64,000 bases of DNA from Foetidibacter luteolus (GCF_009650435.1 NZ_VVIP01000043.1:1-64000); one strand, 5' to 3'; positions 17,376 to 26,828 are shown, counted from the first letter of the stretch. Notes: generated by a model from the letters alone, not told the origin. Made by a program: numbers and translations.

Positions 17376-17510
17376 CAGCCTGTGGGTGGTGTGCCTGGTA
17401 AGCGTTATCTCAAATTTTTAAGAGTTGTACTTGCTATACTGTAAATACGGTAAGATGTGCAGCAGCATTGTTCAACCCATTCAGGATTGGGTACTATTAT
17501 CCAATACCAA

Positions 17511-17529
17511 CCCCGGATTTTATCCGGGG
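17511..17529 (-). terminator. hairpin 3' of the M28 peptidase gene
   Basis: CCCCGGAT-TTT-ATCCGGGG is a perfect 8-bp stem. On the minus strand it lies about 250 bp past the M28 peptidase stop. A smaller AGCCCTTCGGGCT hairpin is nearby at about 17543-17555. Confidence 0.4.
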
Positions 17530-17655
17530 CTATTTACATTGCAGCCCTTCGGGCTGTTGCACGGGTTTGTGCTGCACATACTATAACGTGGCCTAAAAGA
17601 CCGGGCCGCTGCTATAACAACAACGGCCCAGTGTATTATCAGCCTGTTTCATTTT

Positions 17656-17765
17656 GCGTGAGGGATTGCAGCGGATACCCCGGTGAGGCCATCGCAGCAG
17701 GGCTTTTGTGCCGGAGTAGCAGCGGAAAGCCCGGCCCGCCCTGTATTTTGGCGGGGCACGCCCTG
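17656..17765 (+). repeat. interspersed repeat family B, copy 2
   Basis: Contains GCAGCGGATACCCCGG and AGCGGAAAGCCCGG, then GGCGGGGCACGCCCTG. It ends 16 bp before the M28 peptidase stop (opposite strand) and, with the hairpin at 17511, accounts for most of the 418-bp gap 17363-17780. Confidence 0.7.
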
Positions 17766-17780
17766 CATTTCTTCCTGTAT

Positions 17781-20000
17781 TTATTTTGTAGCCGCAAGCA
17801 AGTAAGCCGCAAAGCGGTTAATGGCTGCAGCATCCAGCATCAACTGCTCCTGCGCTTCTTTAAAATTATATTGCTCTATGGCTTCGCGAATGCCAGGCAT
17901 GGTTTTAACGCCGTAGCCCGTATAAAAACCAGGTGCATACAGGCTGTGGCGGTACCACCCGCGGCGGGGCAGGCCTTTTTCCAGCAGCAATTGCTGTTCG
18001 GCCTGGTATAAAGCTTTGTTCAACACGGCCGTATTGGCGCCAGAGGCCAGCGCTTTACCCCACACAATTGCCAGCGAATCGGCACTTTTTTGCAGGTTTA
18101 CCAACGCATTTTGCAGGGGAGAGAAATCAAGATAAGGCACTTCATCTTTTGGCTTTGGCGCGGTAAATGGCCTGGTGGGGTCCGCCGCAAGGGTGTAAGC
18201 ATTTTGCTTTAGTGCTTCGTTTTCGGCAGCAGTCGCTTCCCGCAGGTTATCCGTAGCAGCCTGTAAATCCGCTACATACTTAATGACTGTTTTATATAAT
18301 GTCCTGAAATCGAAAGGCAGCACGTCGGCATTGGCCATACGCAGTGCCGCATGCCCGGCAGTTTTGGCCAATGCTACACCATAAGCAAAAGTGGGGTCTT
18401 TAAAGCGGCGGTAATCATCGTAGGAATCGTAAATAGAATGGTATTCGCCGCCATCGCCTTCGCCACCAAAACCCAGGTTTAAAGACGGTATGCCCAGGTG
18501 CTGGAAGAAAGGAGAATAATCTGAACCACTGCCCAGAGCACTTAACTCAAGGCCGGTTTTTGCCAATGCGTCTTTTTTTGCCTTGCCTGCGGCGGCGCCG
18601 GCAACAGAAGCTGCTTTGGCCCTTTCAAAAACCGAAACATTGGTTTGCGGGTCTGTTACGTTTTTAGCTATTTCGTCCATTAAAGTGGTAAGTGCGTGAG
18701 AGCCGCCTGCCCCCAAAAAGCCACGTTCATTACCATCGGAATTAATGTAAACCACGGTTTTTTGTTTCAGTTCTTCGGCATGGTCTTCTACCCATTCGGT
18801 TGAGCCTATCAGGGCTGGTTCCTCTCCATCCCAGCCGCAGTATACCAGGGTACGCTTGGGTTTCCAGCCTGTTTTAAGCAGTTCGCCAATGCTTTTGGCT
18901 TCTTCAAGTAAAGCAGCCAGCCCGCTGATGGGGTCGCTGGCGCCGTTAACCCATGCATCGTGGTGGTTGCCACGTATTACCCATTCATCTGGGTACTGAG
19001 AACCTTTTACCATACCGATTACATTGTGGCAGGGTACCATTTTCCAGTCGAATTCCAGCTTCAGGTGTACTTTGGCTATACCCGGACCTATGTGATACGT
19101 GATAGGCAAAGTTCCCTGCCAGTCAACAGGTGCTACTTCTCCACCCAGTGCTTCCAGCAAAGGCCTGGCATCGTGGTAGCTGATGGGCAACACAGGTATT
19201 TTAAGCAGGTTGGTAGCCTGCTGGCGGGTAAGTCGTTGCGCATTTTCAGTAGCGCCAATACCGGGCGTAAGCGGGTCGCCCGGGTAAACGGGCATATCCA
19301 TTACGCTGCCGCGCTGCACGCCGTACTCATTTTTAAAAGCCCCTTTTGGGTAAACATCGCCCTGGGTGTAGCCATCGTCTTTAGGATCGCTGTAAATAAT
19401 GCAACCCACCGCGCCATGCTCCTGCGCCACTTTAGGTTTTATACCCCGCCAGCTTCTGCCGTATTTGGCTATTACAATTTTACCTTTAACATCTACACCT
19501 ATTTTAGCCAGTTCATCATAATCGGATGGCAGCCCATAGTTAACAAATACCAGTTCGGCAGTTACATCACCATCGGCACTCCATGCATTGTAGGTAGGCA
19601 GTTGGCCATCCTGCCCGCTGGTGGCATCTTCCTTTAACGCAGGCTCTTTCAATAATGCTTTATAAGCAACGGGACCTGTCATTTCCAGCACCCTTGTTTT
19701 AGGCGTGGGAAATAAAACAGTATAAGTTTCAACCCGGGCATCAAAACCATAGCTTTTAAGCCGGTTCATAGCCAGCTCCGCATACTCTTTGCTGCCGGCC
19801 GAGCCAAGATGGTGTGGCCTGGCTGAAAAAGTTTTGATGGTTTGGCCAATGTTTTCGGCACTAAGGCCCTGGTCGAACTTTGTCTCTGTTTGTAATTGCT
19901 CAGCAGAAGATTTTTCTGTAAAGCCGGTTATAGGTTTTTGTGCGGTAAGGTTAGCATAACCAAACAATACAACAGCAGCCAGTAATGCGTTTTTCATCAT
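17781..20000 (-). CDS. secreted M28 zinc peptidase, glutamate-carboxypeptidase-II-like
   Basis: About 739 residues with a signal peptide (NALLAAVVLFGYANLTAQ). It has the domain order of glutamate carboxypeptidase II / transferrin-receptor-like enzymes: protease, inserted PA domain (about 150-290) and a C-terminal dimerisation-type helical region. Zinc ligands and catalytic residues are visible: NHHDAW (His) with GASDP (Asp), WDGEEPAL (catalytic Glu pair), NSDG (Asp) and GEYHSIYDSYDD (His). It should release C-terminal residues or process peptides in the periplasm or outside the cell. Start at the ATG at 20000 (19997 is equally possible). It stands alone between repeat-filled gaps. Confidence 0.85.
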   Translation of the reverse strand: MMKNALLAAVVLFGYANLTAQKPITGFTEKSSAEQLQTETKFDQGLSAENIGQTIKTFSARPHHLGSAGSKEYAELAMNRLKSYGFDARVETYTVLFPTPKTRVLEMTGPVAYKALLKEPALKEDATSGQDGQLPTYNAWSADGDVTAELVFVNYGLPSDYDELAKIGVDVKGKIVIAKYGRSWRGIKPKVAQEHGAVGCIIYSDPKDDGYTQGDVYPKGAFKNEYGVQRGSVMDMPVYPGDPLTPGIGATENAQRLTRQQATNLLKIPVLPISYHDARPLLEALGGEVAPVDWQGTLPITYHIGPGIAKVHLKLEFDWKMVPCHNVIGMVKGSQYPDEWVIRGNHHDAWVNGASDPISGLAALLEEAKSIGELLKTGWKPKRTLVYCGWDGEEPALIGSTEWVEDHAEELKQKTVVYINSDGNERGFLGAGGSHALTTLMDEIAKNVTDPQTNVSVFERAKAASVAGAAAGKAKKDALAKTGLELSALGSGSDYSPFFQHLGIPSLNLGFGGEGDGGEYHSIYDSYDDYRRFKDPTFAYGVALAKTAGHAALRMANADVLPFDFRTLYKTVIKYVADLQAATDNLREATAAENEALKQNAYTLAADPTRPFTAPKPKDEVPYLDFSPLQNALVNLQKSADSLAIVWGKALASGANTAVLNKALYQAEQQLLLEKGLPRRGWYRHSLYAPGFYTGYGVKTMPGIREAIEQYNFKEAQEQLMLDAAAINRFAAYLLAATK

Positions 20001-20078
20001 GTGTAACAAGTTTTAAAGTGCAGCCCTGAAATTATTGAAGAGAAGCGGAAAAAATGCATTTGAGTTTTTATAATTTAA

Positions 20079-20134
20079 GTGAGTGGTGAGTAGTGAATGG
20101 TGAGTGGTGAATGGTGAGTGGTGAATAGTGAGTG
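20079..20134. repeat. tandem repeat, four 14-bp units
   Basis: Four consecutive 14-bp units based on GTGAATGGTGAGTG, each internally built from GTGARTG half-units. It lies in the 356-bp gap 20001-20356, just upstream of the M28 peptidase start. Copy number may vary between strains. Confidence 0.8.
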
Positions 20135-20183
20135 GCTGATTATGGTTCATCACTTCATGTTTTGCTCAATACTCATTCAATGT

Positions 20184-20300
20184 CGTTTAGTTAGGGATGT
20201 CAGCCTGAGCCTGTCGAAGGCGGATGCGTGAAAAGCAACGGACATAAAACGGTTTCGATTCCGAAGTTTCGGAACTCAGGATGACATCCTTAACTAAACG
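20184..20300. repeat. 117-bp element with 19-bp terminal inverted repeats
   Basis: CGTTTAGTTAGGGATGTCA at the left end and TGACATCCTTAACTAAACG at the right end are inverted repeats with one mismatch. CCTGAG and CTCAGG form a second inner pair. The interior carries CCTGAGCCTGTCGAAGG, a sequence type common in REP-like elements. It is a REP or MITE-like non-coding element. Confidence 0.7.
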
Positions 20301-20356
20301 AAGTTGGATATCCATTAGCCGGTAAATATGATACTTTGATTTTTTGTTCTATATCC

Positions 20357-22006
20357 TTACTTCAAAAACATAGCCGGGTGGCTATTCTGCCAACCTGTAT
20401 TGTCCTGGTAGAGTTTGGCTATTGCCAGCAGCCTGGCCTCTGCGTACAGGTTGCCTACAAGGGTTATACTCTGCGGTAAATTTTCCTTACCGAAACCGAT
20501 AGGTAACGAAACAGCGGGGTGACCGGTAAGATTGGTAATAGCGCATTGGTTGCCACCCCAGGTAGGGCATATCACCGCGTCGAAACCGGAAAGTGTATCA
20601 TTTACCTTTTGCATGAGCAGGTAGCGGTGGCGGTTGGCGTTGATATAATCCACGGCCGATACAAACCTCGCTGTCCTGAACTGGTTAGGCCAGTCATTTT
20701 TGGTTTGCCAGGTAAGCAGGTCGTCTTTATTGCTGCGGGTCAGCTCATCAAAAGCCGCGGCGCTTTCCGCACTTATAATGATGCCCATCATGTCAAAGTT
20801 GTAAGCGCCTTCTTCCGGAAAATTAACAGGCACAGGGTTAATACCCATGCTGCGGTAGCTTTCCAATACAGCCCACTCAGGGTCGTCTTTCTTCAGCTTG
20901 TCAAAGTAGTTTTTGGCGTAGGCTATTTTCAGTTTACGGGTATCTATGCGTTGCTGGTAATTGAATGCCCGGCTAACGGCGCTTTCATCTTTACCATCAG
21001 TGCCATGCAGGTAATAAAACACAATAGCGGCATCTTCAGCGCTGCGGCAAATGGGGCCCACTTTATCCAGGCTCCAGCTAAGTACCATACCGCCCGAACG
21101 GCTGATGCTGCCAAACGTAGGCCTTAAGCCTGTGGCACCGCAGGATGTGGATGGAGAAATAATGGAGCCCCATGTTTCTGTACCAATAGCGAAAGGCACC
21201 AAGCCCGCTACTGTAGCAGCCGCAGACCCGGCAGACGAGCCGGAAGAACCGTGTTTGAGGTTCCATGGATTGTTGGTGCGGCCGCCAAACCACTTATCTC
21301 CCATGGCCAGTGCCCCCAGCGTAAATTTAGCTACCAGCACGGCACCAGCTTCTTTAAGTTTGGTGTAAACGTAACTGTCTTCATCAATTAACTGGTTTTT
21401 GTAGGGCGCTGCCCCCCAGGTGGTTTTGGTACCTTTTACGGCAAACAAATCTTTTAAGCCATAGGGAATGCCATGCAAGAGTCCGCGGTATTGGCCTTTG
21501 GCAATCTCCGCATCGGCCTGCTTCGCCTGTGCCATGGCTAACTCTTCCGTAATAGATATGGTGCATTGCAAGGTATCGCTGTATTTTTTTAGCCTGCTGA
21601 TGAAATAGCGGGTTAGCTGAACACTGGTTATTTTCTTATTTTTTACTAACGATGCCAGTTGCAACAGGTTGTAAAATGCCAGGCCATTGTTTTGCGGTGG
21701 CAGGCTTACGTTGGCCGGAATACTCCATTGAACAGCTTGCTGCCTTTCGGTTTGTTGCATGCCCGGTAACAGCGGGCTTTGCCACAAGCTCATGGGAACA
21801 TTATTAGGTAATGGCAGGGCATGCATCTTATCTACGTCTCTGCGCAATTCTTTTACAGCACCATACATGGAGTCTACCTCAGCTTGTGTAAACTGCAGCC
21901 CGAAAATCCTGCCTGCTATGGGTAAATCTTTGGGGACGATGGTATCCTGTGCCTTACTAACAATAGCGGTTAACAGTAATACAGGGATCAAAAGATGTTT
22001 TATCAT
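20357..22006 (-). CDS. secreted amidase-signature hydrolase
   Basis: 549 residues with a signal peptide (LLIPVLLLTAIVSKAQ). The amidase-signature Ser-Ser-Lys triad is complete: Lys in GIPYGLKDLF, the cis-Ser in GTETWGSIISPS, and the nucleophile region GSSGSSAGSAAAT. Such enzymes hydrolyse amides (peptide amides, acyl amides). GatA itself is cytoplasmic, so the signal peptide and the N-terminal extension of about 100 residues point to a periplasmic scavenging amidase rather than tRNA amidation. It is transcribed toward the M28 peptidase gene but separated by 356 bp of repeats. Confidence 0.85.
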   Translation of the reverse strand: MIKHLLIPVLLLTAIVSKAQDTIVPKDLPIAGRIFGLQFTQAEVDSMYGAVKELRRDVDKMHALPLPNNVPMSLWQSPLLPGMQQTERQQAVQWSIPANVSLPPQNNGLAFYNLLQLASLVKNKKITSVQLTRYFISRLKKYSDTLQCTISITEELAMAQAKQADAEIAKGQYRGLLHGIPYGLKDLFAVKGTKTTWGAAPYKNQLIDEDSYVYTKLKEAGAVLVAKFTLGALAMGDKWFGGRTNNPWNLKHGSSGSSAGSAAATVAGLVPFAIGTETWGSIISPSTSCGATGLRPTFGSISRSGGMVLSWSLDKVGPICRSAEDAAIVFYYLHGTDGKDESAVSRAFNYQQRIDTRKLKIAYAKNYFDKLKKDDPEWAVLESYRSMGINPVPVNFPEEGAYNFDMMGIIISAESAAAFDELTRSNKDDLLTWQTKNDWPNQFRTARFVSAVDYINANRHRYLLMQKVNDTLSGFDAVICPTWGGNQCAITNLTGHPAVSLPIGFGKENLPQSITLVGNLYAEARLLAIAKLYQDNTGWQNSHPAMFLK

Positions 22007-22212
22007 GGGAGCTTAACATTGCAGGCCGGAAATTAAGAAAGAATCGCTTCAGGCAGGTTTAATTTATGTTGGCGGTCTGTTGTTCAATATCCGCTTGTTT
22101 AATGTTCAACATTAGCAACATTCAGAACTTTTAATCCGTAAGGATTACCATGTTATCTACAACGACATGCGTTAACACAATAACAAGTATACAAACTAAC
22201 CAGCCTGTTACA

Positions 22213-22320
22213 CCTTCGGGTGAGGGATTGCAGCGGATACCCCGGTGAGGCCATTGCAGCTGGGCCTTGTGCCGGAGTATGAGCGGAAAGCCCGGCCCGA
22301 GGTACGAGGGACACCCCCTG
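22213..22320 (+). repeat. interspersed repeat family B, copy 3
   Basis: One of the best-conserved copies: GCAGCGGATACCCCGG, TGCCGGAGTATGAGCGG, AAAGCCCGGCCCGAGG and GGGACACCCCC. It lies in the 904-bp gap 22007-22910 between divergent genes. The remainder of the gap contains two minus-strand terminator-like hairpins and no protein gene. Confidence 0.75.
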
Positions 22321-22377
22321 AAAATCTTATCCCGGCAGAATACAATGCGCTTATTCTTGACAGGAGCGCATAAAAAA

Positions 22378-22404
22378 CCCCCGGAGTTACAAAACCCACG
22401 GGGG
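22378..22404 (-). terminator. orphan minus-strand terminator-like hairpin
   Basis: CCCCCG and CGGGGG form a 6-bp stem around a 15-nt loop; on the minus strand the run TTTTTT follows. No protein gene on that strand reads into it. Confidence 0.45.
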
Positions 22405-22743
22405 AGTCGGGGGAGAAAACGTTTGGTGCTGAATGTTTGGTTCCTCATTAACAACATCAAACCCCGCCAAAGAATTCGAGTTATGTAGAGCAAACTGTAT
22501 GCATTCTCAGCAACGCTTTCAACAATAAGCCACCATTTATATATTGCCCGGTAAATTGCCTTACGGCACGGTTACGCTAAATAAGAGTGATTCAGTATTT
22601 TCAGGGATATTGAAGCCTGGATATTTGTACAATCAGCTTGCACGTGCAGAAACAACGATATAAAGTTTAAAAGCGTACAGAAGAACTGTGAGCATAATCA
22701 AACCCGCATTTCATTATCACATAAGTGCTAATTAAATACAAAA

Positions 22744-22771
22744 ACAGCAATGCTTTTTAAGGGATTGCTGT
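22744..22771 (-). terminator. orphan minus-strand terminator; possible small RNA 3' end
   Basis: ACAGCAAT and ATTGCTGT form a perfect 8-bp stem, and TTTTGTATTT follows on the minus strand. About 100 nt upstream on that strand lies the pyrD promoter region, so a short divergent transcript could end here. A 19-codon ORF (ATG near 22823) reads into it, but I do not claim it is translated. Confidence 0.45.
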
Positions 22772-22898
22772 TCGCTTTAAATTAACAATTATCATACCTG
22801 ATTTAGTTTTCCCCATAACAAATTAGACAAAGTGAATAATTTTACGGGTAACCAGTGCAAGTGAGGCCTTTAAGACGCATGCGATGAATGATTGCTGC

Positions 22899-22906
22899 TA
22901 TCTTCG
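22899..22906 (+). promoter_or_regulatory. -7-like element of pyrD, TATCTTCG
   Basis: TATCTTCG differs from TAnnTTTG at one base and ends 4 nt before the ATG at 22911. It decides the start: the longer frame from 22884 would begin upstream of its own promoter. Confidence 0.45.
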
Positions 22907-22910
22907 CAAC

Positions 22911-23963
22911 ATGCTATACCCGGTTATCAGGAAAATTTTTTTTGGGTTGCCCGCAGAAGATGCGCATTATTTTGCCATGAATGCTATGCGCAAAGCCTGC
23001 GCCTGGCCCTTATCGGCCAACATGGTACGCTCTTTATACCAGTTTGAACATTCATTGTTACGCAGAAACCTTTTTGGTTTACAATTTAAGAACCCTGTTG
23101 GATTGGGAGCGGGGTTTGACAAAAACGCGATTTACCTTACCGAACTGGAAGCCCTGGGCTTTGGCTTTGTGGAGATTGGCACTGTAACACCACAGCCACA
23201 ACCCGGAAATGATAAGCCCAGGCTTTTTCGCCTGCCTGCAGATAAAGCATTGATTAACAGGATGGGATTCAACAACAATGGTGTTAAAGCCATAAGGGGA
23301 AGACTTGCCGCCTGGCGGGGGATGCGTAGCAAAGGCCCCAACAAGCTGCTGGTAGGTGGAAACATAGGAAAAAACAAAGTAACACCTAATGAAGATGCCT
23401 GGAAAGACTACGAAATATGTTTTACCGAACTGTTTGATTATGTGGATTATTTTGTTGTGAATGTAAGCAGCCCCAACACGCCAGGCCTGCGTGAATTGCA
23501 GGAAAAAGATTCACTGCGCAAAATTTTGGGCCATCTGCAGAATATTAACCAGGGCATGGCAACACCTAAACCGCTGCTGTTAAAAATTGCCCCTGACCTT
23601 ACCAACAGCCAATTGGATGATATTGTAGAATTGGCCTATGAAGTTAAGTTAAGCGGCCTGGTAGCCACTAATACAACCATTAGCCGCCAGGCACTGCAAA
23701 CACCGGCCAACAAGGTGGAGGCTATAGGCGCCGGCGGGCTTAGTGGCAAACCACTGCAATCAAGGGCTACAGAAGTGGTGCAATACCTTAGCAAGCAGTC
23801 TAATGGCGGTATACCGTTAATAGCCAGTGGCGGCATTTTTACAGGCGCCGATGCCCAAGAAAAGCTGGATGCCGGCGCATCGTTGGTACAGGTATGGACA
23901 GGTTTTATTTACGAAGGGCCGGGCATTGCAAAAAACATTTGTAAGTTCCTGGCAAAGCATTAG
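22911..23963 (+). CDS. pyrD: dihydroorotate dehydrogenase, quinone-dependent (class 2)
   Basis: 350 residues. It oxidises dihydroorotate to orotate in pyrimidine synthesis and passes electrons to the quinone pool. The N-terminal amphipathic membrane-contact segment (about 1-40) marks class 2. The FMN barrel shows NPVGLGAGFDKNA, NRMGFNNNG, the catalytic-Ser region VNVSSPNTPGLRELQ, ATNTT, GAGGLSGKPL and the phosphate-binding IASGGIFTGADA. Length is normal. It is followed 10 bp later by an LpxH-type gene, and the two are probably one transcript. Confidence 0.92.
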   Translation: MLYPVIRKIFFGLPAEDAHYFAMNAMRKACAWPLSANMVRSLYQFEHSLLRRNLFGLQFKNPVGLGAGFDKNAIYLTELEALGFGFVEIGTVTPQPQPGNDKPRLFRLPADKALINRMGFNNNGVKAIRGRLAAWRGMRSKGPNKLLVGGNIGKNKVTPNEDAWKDYEICFTELFDYVDYFVVNVSSPNTPGLRELQEKDSLRKILGHLQNINQGMATPKPLLLKIAPDLTNSQLDDIVELAYEVKLSGLVATNTTISRQALQTPANKVEAIGAGGLSGKPLQSRATEVVQYLSKQSNGGIPLIASGGIFTGADAQEKLDAGASLVQVWTGFIYEGPGIAKNICKFLAKH

Positions 23964-23973
23964 TTATACATTC

Positions 23974-24732
23974 ATGCAACTTCAACCAAACAAAAAAATA
24001 TACTTTCTTTCAGACTTTCACCTGGGCGCACCCAATTACGAAAGCAGCCTGGTAAGGGAGAAAAAAGTGGTTGCTTTTCTTGACAGCATAAAAAAGGATG
24101 CGGCTGAAATATTCATTGTGGGGGACATTTTTGATTTTTGGTACGAATACAAAACAGTGGTGCCTAAAGGTTATACCCGCCTGCTGGGAAAACTGGCTGA
24201 GCTGACAGATACCGGCATACCTGTTCACTTTTTTATAGGCAACCACGATATGTGGATGCGGGGCTACTTTGAAAAAGAGCTAAACATTCCTGTTTATACC
24301 GAGCCTAAAACCTTTGAATGGAACAACAGGACATTTTACATAGGCCACGGCGACGGATTGGGCCCGGGAGACCATGGCTATAAATTCCTGAAAAAAGTTT
24401 TTCGTAACCCTGCTTGCCAGTGGCTGTTTGGCTTGCTGCACCCCAGGCTGGGTATGGGTGTGGCCAATTACTTTAGCCGTAAAAGCAGGGCAAAAACAGG
24501 CAGCGGCGATGCCATTTTTTTGGGTGAAGACAAAGAATGGCTGGTGATTTACAGCCGGGAAATTTTAGCCAAAGAACATTTTGACTATTTTATTTTCGGC
24601 CACCGCCACCTGCCGCTGGACATAAGCTTAAACAAAAACAGCCGCTACATTAACCTGGGAGATTGGATTACCTATTTTACCTATGCCGTGTTTGACGGCA
24701 ATACCGTAGCTTTAAAAAAATGGGAAGCTTAA
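23974..24732 (+). CDS. UDP-2,3-diacylglucosamine diphosphatase-type metallophosphoesterase
   Basis: 252 residues. Calcineurin-type motifs are all present: FLSDFHLG (D14, H16), GDIFDFW, GNHDMW, the GHGDG segment and FGHRHLP. This pattern and the length fit LpxH-family enzymes, which remove UMP from UDP-2,3-diacylglucosamine in lipid A synthesis at the inner face of the membrane. The start at 23974 is chosen because the longer frame overlaps pyrD by 137 bp. It overlaps the next gene by 13 bp, implying coupling. Confidence 0.85.
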   Translation: MQLQPNKKIYFLSDFHLGAPNYESSLVREKKVVAFLDSIKKDAAEIFIVGDIFDFWYEYKTVVPKGYTRLLGKLAELTDTGIPVHFFIGNHDMWMRGYFEKELNIPVYTEPKTFEWNNRTFYIGHGDGLGPGDHGYKFLKKVFRNPACQWLFGLLHPRLGMGVANYFSRKSRAKTGSGDAIFLGEDKEWLVIYSREILAKEHFDYFIFGHRHLPLDISLNKNSRYINLGDWITYFTYAVFDGNTVALKKWEA

Positions 24733-25547
24733 AATTTTTACCCGCTTTTATCCTTCTTTTTACCGCCCTTCGGTTACATGCTTCCGGCGATACGGTACTG
24801 CATGCCACCATGCAACAAATGCACAAAGGCAGCTTCAGCAATTTTTATGCTGACAACCTGGGCAATGTTTACTTAATAACCGCCAACAACCAGGTTAAAA
24901 AATACAGCGACAAAGGCGATTCTGTTGGCCTGTTTAACGATGTACGCCGCTATGGCGATATCTGGAGTATGGATGTAACCAACCCGCTGCGCATCATAGT
25001 ATATTATAAAGATTTTACTACGGCACTTGTTCTTGACCGTTTTTTAAACACCCGTAACGTAATTGATTTGAGGAATGCCGGTATTACCCAGGTTAAAGCA
25101 GTAGCGCAGAGTTATGACAACAACATCTGGGTGTACGATGAGTTGGATAATAAAATAAAAAAAATAGACGAGCAGGGTAAACTGGTATTTGAATCGGTTG
25201 ACTTCAGGCTGCTGTTTGATGATGCCGTAATGCCTGATAAAATTATTGACTACAACAGGGCGCTGTACCTGTATGATAAAAACAATGGCTGGTACCTGTT
25301 TGATTATTACGGTGCCTTTCAGAAAAAACTCCCTTACACCAACTGGAAAGATGTGCAGGTGGCTGATAACTTTTTAAGCGGCTATCAAAATAACCAGCTT
25401 ATTTCACTTCCGCTGAATAATTTTGCCGCAGATGCAACAGCCCTTCGTACAAGTATTGATATAACAACAGCGTTAAAAGCACAATACCAGAACGGCAGGC
25501 TATATGTTTTAAACGCCGCCGGGCTAACCATCTACAGTTTGCAGTAA
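24720..25547 (+). CDS. secreted beta-propeller-like protein of unknown function
   Basis: 275 residues with a signal peptide (LPAFILLFTALRLHASG). The body has repeating strands such as GNVYLITANNQVKKYSDKGD and NNIWVYDELDNKIKKIDEQGK, which look like propeller blades; no catalytic residues are evident. It overlaps the LpxH-type gene by 13 bp and precedes the MscS gene by 10 bp. The conserved tight packing suggests an envelope role, but I do not recognise a family. Confidence 0.7.
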   Translation: MGSLKFLPAFILLFTALRLHASGDTVLHATMQQMHKGSFSNFYADNLGNVYLITANNQVKKYSDKGDSVGLFNDVRRYGDIWSMDVTNPLRIIVYYKDFTTALVLDRFLNTRNVIDLRNAGITQVKAVAQSYDNNIWVYDELDNKIKKIDEQGKLVFESVDFRLLFDDAVMPDKIIDYNRALYLYDKNNGWYLFDYYGAFQKKLPYTNWKDVQVADNFLSGYQNNQLISLPLNNFAADATALRTSIDITTALKAQYQNGRLYVLNAAGLTIYSLQ

Positions 25548-25557
25548 CTTTTACAAC

Positions 25558-26661
25558 ATGAACGATTTTTTGCAGCGCAAATTTTTAGACAATACAATAG
25601 AATTATACCTGTATGTGTTGGGCTCTATACTGGTAGCCCTTTTTATAAAACGTATCATCTCCAAGTACCTGGCAAAGGTACTGTTCAGGATATTTTCAAA
25701 GGCTGATAAAACGCTTTATAAGCAACCTTTTCTCGACCTTATTATTGGCCCGCTGGAATGGGTAATCGTTCTTTTTATCAGCGTGGCGGCGCTTGACAAA
25801 TTAACTTTTCCGCAGATACTTGATTTCAGGATATACAAGGTAACCTCCCGCATGGTGGTGGATGCAATGGCCAATGCCGCGTTGGTTATCTGCTTCATCA
25901 GGTTATGTGTACGCATTACCAAGTTTGTAGGCATGATACTGGAGCAAAAAGCCCAGGCCTCGCTTGACCAGGCCGATAACCAGCTCATTGTTTTCTTTAA
26001 AGATTTTTTCCGGGTAATACTCATCATTATCGGCATACTGCTTATCCTTAAATTTTCTTTTCATTACCAGATAAGCAACCTGCTTACAGGATTAAGCCTT
26101 GTGGGTGCGGCCATAGCGCTGGCCTTAAGAGAAAGCCTGGAAAACCTGATAGCCTCCTTTGTTATTTTTTTCGATAAACCCTTTACCACCGGCGAAACAG
26201 TTAAGGTATCCAGCTTTACCGGTACAGTTGAAAAAATAGGGCTGCGCAGCACACGTATACGTACTGATCAAAAAACATACATTACCGTGCCCAACAAGCA
26301 AATGGTAGATACCATATTAGACAATATAACCCTGCGTACACAGCGCCGTGTAGATGTGCGGCTGGAAATATCCTTAAGTGCAACCGCCGAACAACTGCGC
26401 AAACTGGCCCCCGCCATAAAAATGATACTTCAACACGATGAAATTGAAAGCGCTACTGTTTTTTTAAGCGATACCGGTAAAAATGCGCATGTAATTACCA
26501 TAGAATATTACACCGGCATACAACAGCCCATAGCAGAATTTAATGCTTTAAGGGAGGTGGTAAACCTTGAAATTATCGCCCTTCTTAATAAGATGGATAT
26601 TGAGCTTGCCGCCGAGAATACAGAAATTGTTCTTCAGCAAAAGGCAGTAGAAAAGCAGTAG
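25558..26661 (+). CDS. mechanosensitive channel of the MscS family
   Basis: 367 residues. Four hydrophobic segments lie in the N-terminal 190 residues, the last being the pore-lining helix with LTGLSLVGAAIALALRESLENLIASF. The MscS beta domain follows (FTTGETVKVSSFTGTVEKIGLRSTRIRT, in two segments) and then the C-terminal mixed domain. It opens on membrane tension and releases solutes during hypo-osmotic shock. It ends the pyrD-lpxH-propeller-mscS run; a CAGCC-TTC-GGCTG hairpin with a later T-run (26663-26675) may terminate it. Confidence 0.9.
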   Translation: MNDFLQRKFLDNTIELYLYVLGSILVALFIKRIISKYLAKVLFRIFSKADKTLYKQPFLDLIIGPLEWVIVLFISVAALDKLTFPQILDFRIYKVTSRMVVDAMANAALVICFIRLCVRITKFVGMILEQKAQASLDQADNQLIVFFKDFFRVILIIIGILLILKFSFHYQISNLLTGLSLVGAAIALALRESLENLIASFVIFFDKPFTTGETVKVSSFTGTVEKIGLRSTRIRTDQKTYITVPNKQMVDTILDNITLRTQRRVDVRLEISLSATAEQLRKLAPAIKMILQHDEIESATVFLSDTGKNAHVITIEYYTGIQQPIAEFNALREVVNLEIIALLNKMDIELAAENTEIVLQQKAVEKQ

Positions 26662-26706
26662 CCAGCCTTCGGCTGTCAGACATTTTTTTGTGCCCCGGCT
26701 TTGGGT

Positions 26707-26803
26707 ACTTCATGGCATCGCCTGTTGAGCAATCTTGCGTGACGAAGCAGCAAGATTGGAACACTTGTACGTTCAGTTTTTCATGGCATCTTTTCAGACC
26801 CTG
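26707..26803 (+). repeat. interspersed repeat family C, copy 3 (long form)
   Basis: TTCATGGCATCGCCTGTTG, then GCGTGACGAAGCAGCAAG, then TTTTCAGACCC. It fills most of the gap between the convergent mscS and hemW genes. Confidence 0.55.
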
Positions 26804-26828
26804 GCAGAAGCCCGTTTGCTTAGCGCAC

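Noticed and set aside
18960..19637. 225-codon plus-strand ORF inside the M28 peptidase gene
   Set aside because: Antisense shadow of a gene with complete zinc-site motifs; no domain pattern of its own. The same applies to the frames at 20519-21127 and 45125-45787.
20079..20134. CRISPR-like array
   Set aside because: Units are 14 bp, directly abutting and without spacers; no cas genes are present.
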